64,000 nt of DNA from DATEPR01 sp963780635 (GTDB lineage: Bacteria; Actinomycetota; Actinomycetes; Mycobacteriales; Pseudonocardiaceae): positions 496,001-560,000 of the forward strand of contig CAWACW010000011.1 in NCBI GenBank assembly GCA_963780635.1, read 5' to 3'. The notes beneath the pieces are model-generated. The model was not told the origin of the DNA and searched no databases. It saw nothing but the letters and a program-made list of their open reading frames with translations. Positions 60,324-64,000 of the stretch are shown piece by piece (the first letter of the stretch is position 1; the number at the start of each line of letters is the position of its first letter). Position numbers and translations under genes: made by a program.

Positions 60324-62846
60324 GTGGTAGCCGACATCCCGCTCTCGCCACCCGAAGCTCGTCCCTCCACGGCCGCGATCCGCAGGGCGCTGCGGCGCGC
60401 CCAGGACGGTTCGACCCTTGACGTCACCGAGGCGAGCGTCCTGCTGCACGCCGAGGGTGACCAGTTCGACGAACTGCTCGCCTCCGCCGCCCGTGTCCGC
60501 GACGCCCACCTGGCCGCCGAGGGTCGCACGGGCCTGGTGACCTACAGCCGCAAGGTCTTCATCCCGCTCACCCGGCTGTGTCGAGACCGTTGCCACTACT
60601 GCACTTTCGTGACGGTGCCCGGTCGGCTGCCTGCCGCCTACCTGGAGCGCGACGAGGTACTCGACATCGCCCGCCAGGGTGCGGCCGCCGGCTGCAAGGA
60701 AGCGTTGTTCACCCTCGGCGACCGCCCCGAGGAGCGCTGGGACGCGGCCCGAGAATGGCTGGACGCCCGTGGCTACTCGTCCACTGTGGACTATCTGCGG
60801 TCGATGGCCATCGCGGTCCTTGAGGAGACCGGTCTGCTGCCGCACCTCAACCCCGGCGTGCTCAGCTGGGAGGAGCTGACCAGGTTGCGGCCGGTCGCGC
60901 CGAGCATGGGCATGATGCTGGAGACCACGGCCGACCGGCTGTGGAGCGAACCGGGCGGCCCGCACTACGGCAGCCCGGACAAGGAACCCGCCGTGCGGCT
61001 GCGCGTGCTCGCCGACGCGGGCCGGGTGAACATCCCGTTCACCACCGGCATTCTCATCGGCATCGGCGAGAACCGGACCGAGCGGGCCGAGTCGCTGCAC
61101 GCGATCCGCCGCTCCGCCCGTCAGTACGGGCACATTCAGGAAGTCATCGTGCAGAACTTCCGGGCCAAGCCGGACACCGCGATGCGCTCCACGCCCGACG
61201 CCGACCTGCGCGACCTCGCCGCGACCGTCGCCGTTGCCCGGCTGCTGCTGGGCCCCGGCGTCAGCGTGCAGGCCCCGCCGAACCTGGTCGGCGACGAGCA
61301 CGCGCTGCTGCTGCGTGCCGGTATCGACGACTGGGGCGGCGTCTCGCCGGTCACGCCCGACCACGTCAACCCGGAACGGCCCTGGCCGGACCTGGACAAA
61401 CTGGCCGAATGGACGGCTGCCGCCGGTTTCACGCTGCACGAGCGGCTCACCGTCTACCCGCGCTACGTGCGCGGCACCCCCGGCCAGTGGATCGACATGC
61501 GGCTGCGCGACCACGTCACAGCGCTCGCCGAACCCGAGACGGGCCTGGGCGCCGAGGGCACGCACCCGGTCGGCAGGGAGTGGCAGGAACCCGACGGTGG
61601 CCTGGACACCGTCGGCCGCGCGGACCTCAACGAGACCATCGACACCACCGGCCGCACCGCCGACCGCCGAGGCGACTTCGACTCGGTCTACGGCGACTGG
61701 ACCGAACTGCGGCACCAGATGACGGCCGCGCCCGAGCGGCTGGACGGCGACGTGGCCGAGGGTCTGCGGCTCGCCGCCGACAACCCCGGCGCGCTGCTGG
61801 ACGAGCGCCACGAGTCCGCCGCGATGGCACTGCTCACCGCGGACGGCCCGGCGTTGGAGGCGATGACCCGGCTGGCCGACGAGCTGCGCGCGAGCGTGGT
61901 CGGCGACGACATCACGTACGTGGTGAACCGGAACATCAACTTCTCCAACGTCTGTTACGTCGGCTGCCGGTTCTGCGCGTTCGCCCAACGGGAGCGCGAC
62001 GCCGACGCCTACCGGCTCTCGGTGTCCGAGGTGGCCGACCGCGCCCAGGAGGCGTGGGCGGCCGGCGCGACCGAGGTGTGCATGCAGGGCGGTATCGACC
62101 CGGCCCTGCCGGTGACCTACTACGCGGACGTCGTGCGGGCGATCAAGGAGCGCGTGCCCGGCATGCACGTGCATGCGTTCAGCCCGATGGAGATCGTCAG
62201 CGCGGCCGCCAAGGCCGGGGTGAGCATCGCCGAGTGGCTGACCGAGCTGCGCGACGCCGGCCTGGACACGATTCCCGGTACCGCGGCGGAGATCTTGGAC
62301 GACGACGTGCGCTGGGTGCTGACCAAGGGCAAGCTCCCGGCGTCCACCTGGATCGACGTCGTGTCCACGGCGCACCGGCTGGGCATCCGGTCCTCGTCCA
62401 CGATGATGTACGGCCACGTCGACCACCCCGGCCACTGGCTGGCGCACCTGCGCACCCTGGCCAGGGTCCAGGAGGACACGGGCGGGTTCACCGAGTTCGT
62501 CGGGCTCCCGTTCATTCACCGCAACGCGCCGATCTACCTGGCCGGCGTGGCCCGGCCCGGACCGAGCCGCCGGGACAACCGGGCGGTGCACGCGCTGGCC
62601 CGCCTGGGCCTGCACGGGCGGATCGACAACGTGCAGTGCTCCTGGGTGAAGCTGGGCGACGAGGAGACAGCCGAACTGCTGCGCGGCGGCGCCAACGACA
62701 TCGGCGGCACGCTGATGGAGGAGACGATCAGCCGGATGGCCGGCTCGGAGCACGGCTCGGCCCGCACCGTCGAGGAACTCACCCAACTGGCGGCGCTCGC
62801 CGGCCGCCCGGCGCGGCAGCGCACCACGACGTACCAGCCCGCCTAG
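60324..62846 (+). CDS. fbiC: FO synthase (fused CofG-CofH), coenzyme F420 biosynthesis
   Basis: About 840 residues from GTG 60324 (a GTG at 60267 would add 19). Makes the deazaflavin FO from tyrosine and a pyrimidine intermediate. Two radical-SAM halves are fused: the CofG half has CRDRCHYCTF and the CofH half has CYVGCRFCAFAQRERDADAY, each with three Cys for a 4Fe-4S cluster. GVSVQAPPNLVGDEHALLLR and GGIDPALPVTYYADVVRAI are typical. The fusion is the actinobacterial form. F420 serves many actinobacterial reductases. Confidence 0.97.
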   Translation: MVADIPLSPPEARPSTAAIRRALRRAQDGSTLDVTEASVLLHAEGDQFDELLASAARVRDAHLAAEGRTGLVTYSRKVFIPLTRLCRDRCHYCTFVTVPGRLPAAYLERDEVLDIARQGAAAGCKEALFTLGDRPEERWDAAREWLDARGYSSTVDYLRSMAIAVLEETGLLPHLNPGVLSWEELTRLRPVAPSMGMMLETTADRLWSEPGGPHYGSPDKEPAVRLRVLADAGRVNIPFTTGILIGIGENRTERAESLHAIRRSARQYGHIQEVIVQNFRAKPDTAMRSTPDADLRDLAATVAVARLLLGPGVSVQAPPNLVGDEHALLLRAGIDDWGGVSPVTPDHVNPERPWPDLDKLAEWTAAAGFTLHERLTVYPRYVRGTPGQWIDMRLRDHVTALAEPETGLGAEGTHPVGREWQEPDGGLDTVGRADLNETIDTTGRTADRRGDFDSVYGDWTELRHQMTAAPERLDGDVAEGLRLAADNPGALLDERHESAAMALLTADGPALEAMTRLADELRASVVGDDITYVVNRNINFSNVCYVGCRFCAFAQRERDADAYRLSVSEVADRAQEAWAAGATEVCMQGGIDPALPVTYYADVVRAIKERVPGMHVHAFSPMEIVSAAAKAGVSIAEWLTELRDAGLDTIPGTAAEILDDDVRWVLTKGKLPASTWIDVVSTAHRLGIRSSSTMMYGHVDHPGHWLAHLRTLARVQEDTGGFTEFVGLPFIHRNAPIYLAGVARPGPSRRDNRAVHALARLGLHGRIDNVQCSWVKLGDEETAELLRGGANDIGGTLMEETISRMAGSEHGSARTVEELTQLAALAGRPARQRTTTYQPA

Positions 62847-63005
62847 CGTTCACGTGTTGTTCCCGACACCCACTAGCAAATGGCGCGAGTGGGGTAAGCG
62901 AGGGGGTACTGCGTCGCGATCTTGACACGGTCGGTAGTTTTCGAGGCGTCGGCGACCGTGCCGCTTCCCCCGGTTGGGGGTCCGTCCGTCCCAGGAGGCG
63001 CATTC

Positions 63006-63284
63006 ATGCGCAGCCGAGTAGCGATGGCTACTGCGGTATCCCGTGGTCTGATCGCGATCGCCGGCATGCTCGTGCTGGTGGCCGCGGGCACCGGGACCGC
63101 CTCCGCTGCCACCGACGGCGGTGCTGTGGTGATCAGCGACAGCATGGACGTCGGCCTGGCGGGGACCGTGGGCGTGGTCGCGGTGCTGGTCGGCCTGGTC
63201 GGGCTCGCCCTCGGGCTGACCCGGCGGCACCGCCAGGCGTTGGCACGCCGCGCGGCCGAACGGACCAACGCCGCGGGCCAGTAG
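63006..63284 (+). CDS. Small exported/membrane protein
   Basis: 92 residues from ATG 63006 with CAGGAGG upstream. N-terminal signal-like segment (VSRGLIAIAGMLVLVAAGTG then ASAAT, a possible cleavage site), a short outer stretch (DGGAVVISDSMDVGLAG), one membrane helix (VGVVAVLVGLVGLALGLT) and a basic tail RRHRQALARRAAER. No family recognised. Confidence 0.8.
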   Translation: MRSRVAMATAVSRGLIAIAGMLVLVAAGTGTASAATDGGAVVISDSMDVGLAGTVGVVAVLVGLVGLALGLTRRHRQALARRAAERTNAAGQ

Positions 63285-63345
63285 TCACCCCAGGTGGCGA
63301 CCGGTTCGCGTTGCGGCCGGTCAGGGCGCTGGTTAGCTTCCACCT

Positions 63346-64000
63346 GTGACGGACAGCGCAGGCGCAACGGCCGCTGACCAACCGGCCAAGGAATCCCGCA
63401 TCGCGCGGCTGCGCACACAACACCCGTGGGTCGATCATCTGTTCCGGGCCAACGAGTCGTACTCCGCGCACTACGGCAACCACTACGCGGCCGCGATCAC
63501 CTACTTCAGCATCCTGTCGCTGATCCCGATCCTGATGGTCGCGTTCGCGATCGCGGGCATCGTGCTGGCAGGCAACGCGAACCTGCTGCAGGAACTGCAG
63601 GACTCCATCACCAAGTCGGTCCCCGGCGAGCTGGGCGACACGCTCAACCAGGTCGTCGACGCGGCCATCGCCGCCCGGGCCACGGTGGGCATCGTCGGCC
63701 TGGTGATCGCGCTGTACTCCGGCATCGGCTGGATGAGCAACCTGCGCGACGCGCTCACCGCCCAGTGGGGCCAGGAGAAGGGCAAGCTGCCGCTGATCCG
63801 CACGACGCTGTCGGACTTCGCGTCGCTGATCGGCCTGGGCGTCGCGCTGATCGTCTCGTTCGCGATCACGGTCGCCGGCTCCGGTGTCGGCGCGTACCTG
63901 CTCAAGCTGGCCGGTCTCGATCGGACCGGGTGGGCGGAGGCGCTGCTGGTGGTGCTCACCGTCGTGCTGTCCCTGGTGGCGAACTGGCTGGTCTTCCTGT
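63346..64000 (+). CDS. YihY/UPF0761-family inner membrane protein (partial)
   Basis: The gene runs off the window end; 218 residues are visible from GTG 63346. Family features: NHYAAAITYFSILSLIPILM as first helix, GIVGLVIALYSGIGWMSNLR, DALTAQWGQ, and further hydrophobic segments (LIGLGVALIVSFAITVAGSG). Formerly called BrkB or RNase BN, these are polytopic proteins of unknown transport function; the mycobacterial YhjD member is linked to inner membrane lipid or siderophore processes. Confidence 0.92.
   Translation, partial: MTDSAGATAADQPAKESRIARLRTQHPWVDHLFRANESYSAHYGNHYAAAITYFSILSLIPILMVAFAIAGIVLAGNANLLQELQDSITKSVPGELGDTLNQVVDAAIAARATVGIVGLVIALYSGIGWMSNLRDALTAQWGQEKGKLPLIRTTLSDFASLIGLGVALIVSFAITVAGSGVGAYLLKLAGLDRTGWAEALLVVLTVVLSLVANWLVFL

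Noticed and set aside
60045..62786. 913-residue minus-strand ORF
   Set aside because: Shadow of fbiC; long antisense frames are expected at this GC content.

Overview
This is about 64 kb of high-GC, mostly gene-dense chromosomal DNA from a filamentous actinobacterium, most likely a member of the Pseudonocardiaceae. The grounds are strong G/C third-position bias, many GTG starts and stop/start overlaps, a DUF397/XRE pair, WXG100-type proteins, the F420 gene fbiC and a SOS mutasome cassette. The order chorismate mutase, pcrA/uvrD1, M23 protein, sucC-sucD, DUF5336, DUF6350, purN-purH matches the Mycobacterium tuberculosis block Rv0948c-Rv0957, so the centre of the window is conserved core chromosome. 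No rRNA, tRNA, CRISPR array, prophage or insertion sequence was found.

Layout. 1-1.8 kb: end of a secreted protein and a decayed berberine-bridge-type oxidase. 1.9-8.5 kb: an ALDH-like pseudoenzyme, guaA, and a PspC membrane protein divergent from a PspC-type sensor kinase and its regulator. 8.6-14.2 kb: regulators, a DUF433/PIN toxin-antitoxin pair, an iterated 19-bp repeat, an EamA exporter and its LysR partner. 14.2-20.5 kb: two Ser/Thr kinases with two companion membrane proteins. 20.6-35.3 kb: the conserved core block. 35.6-42.9 kb: LexA-box-controlled imuA'-imuB-small ORF-dnaE2. 42.9-47.8 kb: regulators, aldo-keto reductase, methyltransferase, UspA and a pentapeptide protein. 47.8-50.7 kb: a TNT-domain toxin with a 48-unit pentapeptide linker. 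50.9-55.8 kb: transporter, icd and xthA. 55.9-59.4 kb: a WXG-type effector cluster with three tandem paralogous membrane proteins. 59.4-64 kb: a SpoU methyltransferase, fbiC and a YihY protein.

The strongest candidates for undescribed biology are: (i) a 22-codon leader with the run Tyr-Glu-Phe-Phe-Tyr followed by two mutually exclusive hairpins upstream of chorismate mutase, which looks like ribosome-mediated attenuation by aromatic amino acids; (ii) the 55.9-59.4 kb locus, which looks like a type VII secretion effector with a glycine-rich, possibly pore-forming C-terminus and a triplicated membrane immunity gene; (iii) the TNT toxin with its giant pentapeptide linker; and (iv) three intergenic tracts of related short degenerate tandem repeats.

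Caution: pcrA, purH, the membrane protein at 18.4-20.0 kb and probably imuA' are interrupted by single- or two-base frameshifts. Because purH is a core biosynthetic gene and pcrA has five indels in roughly 450 bp, sequence or assembly error is the simplest explanation.
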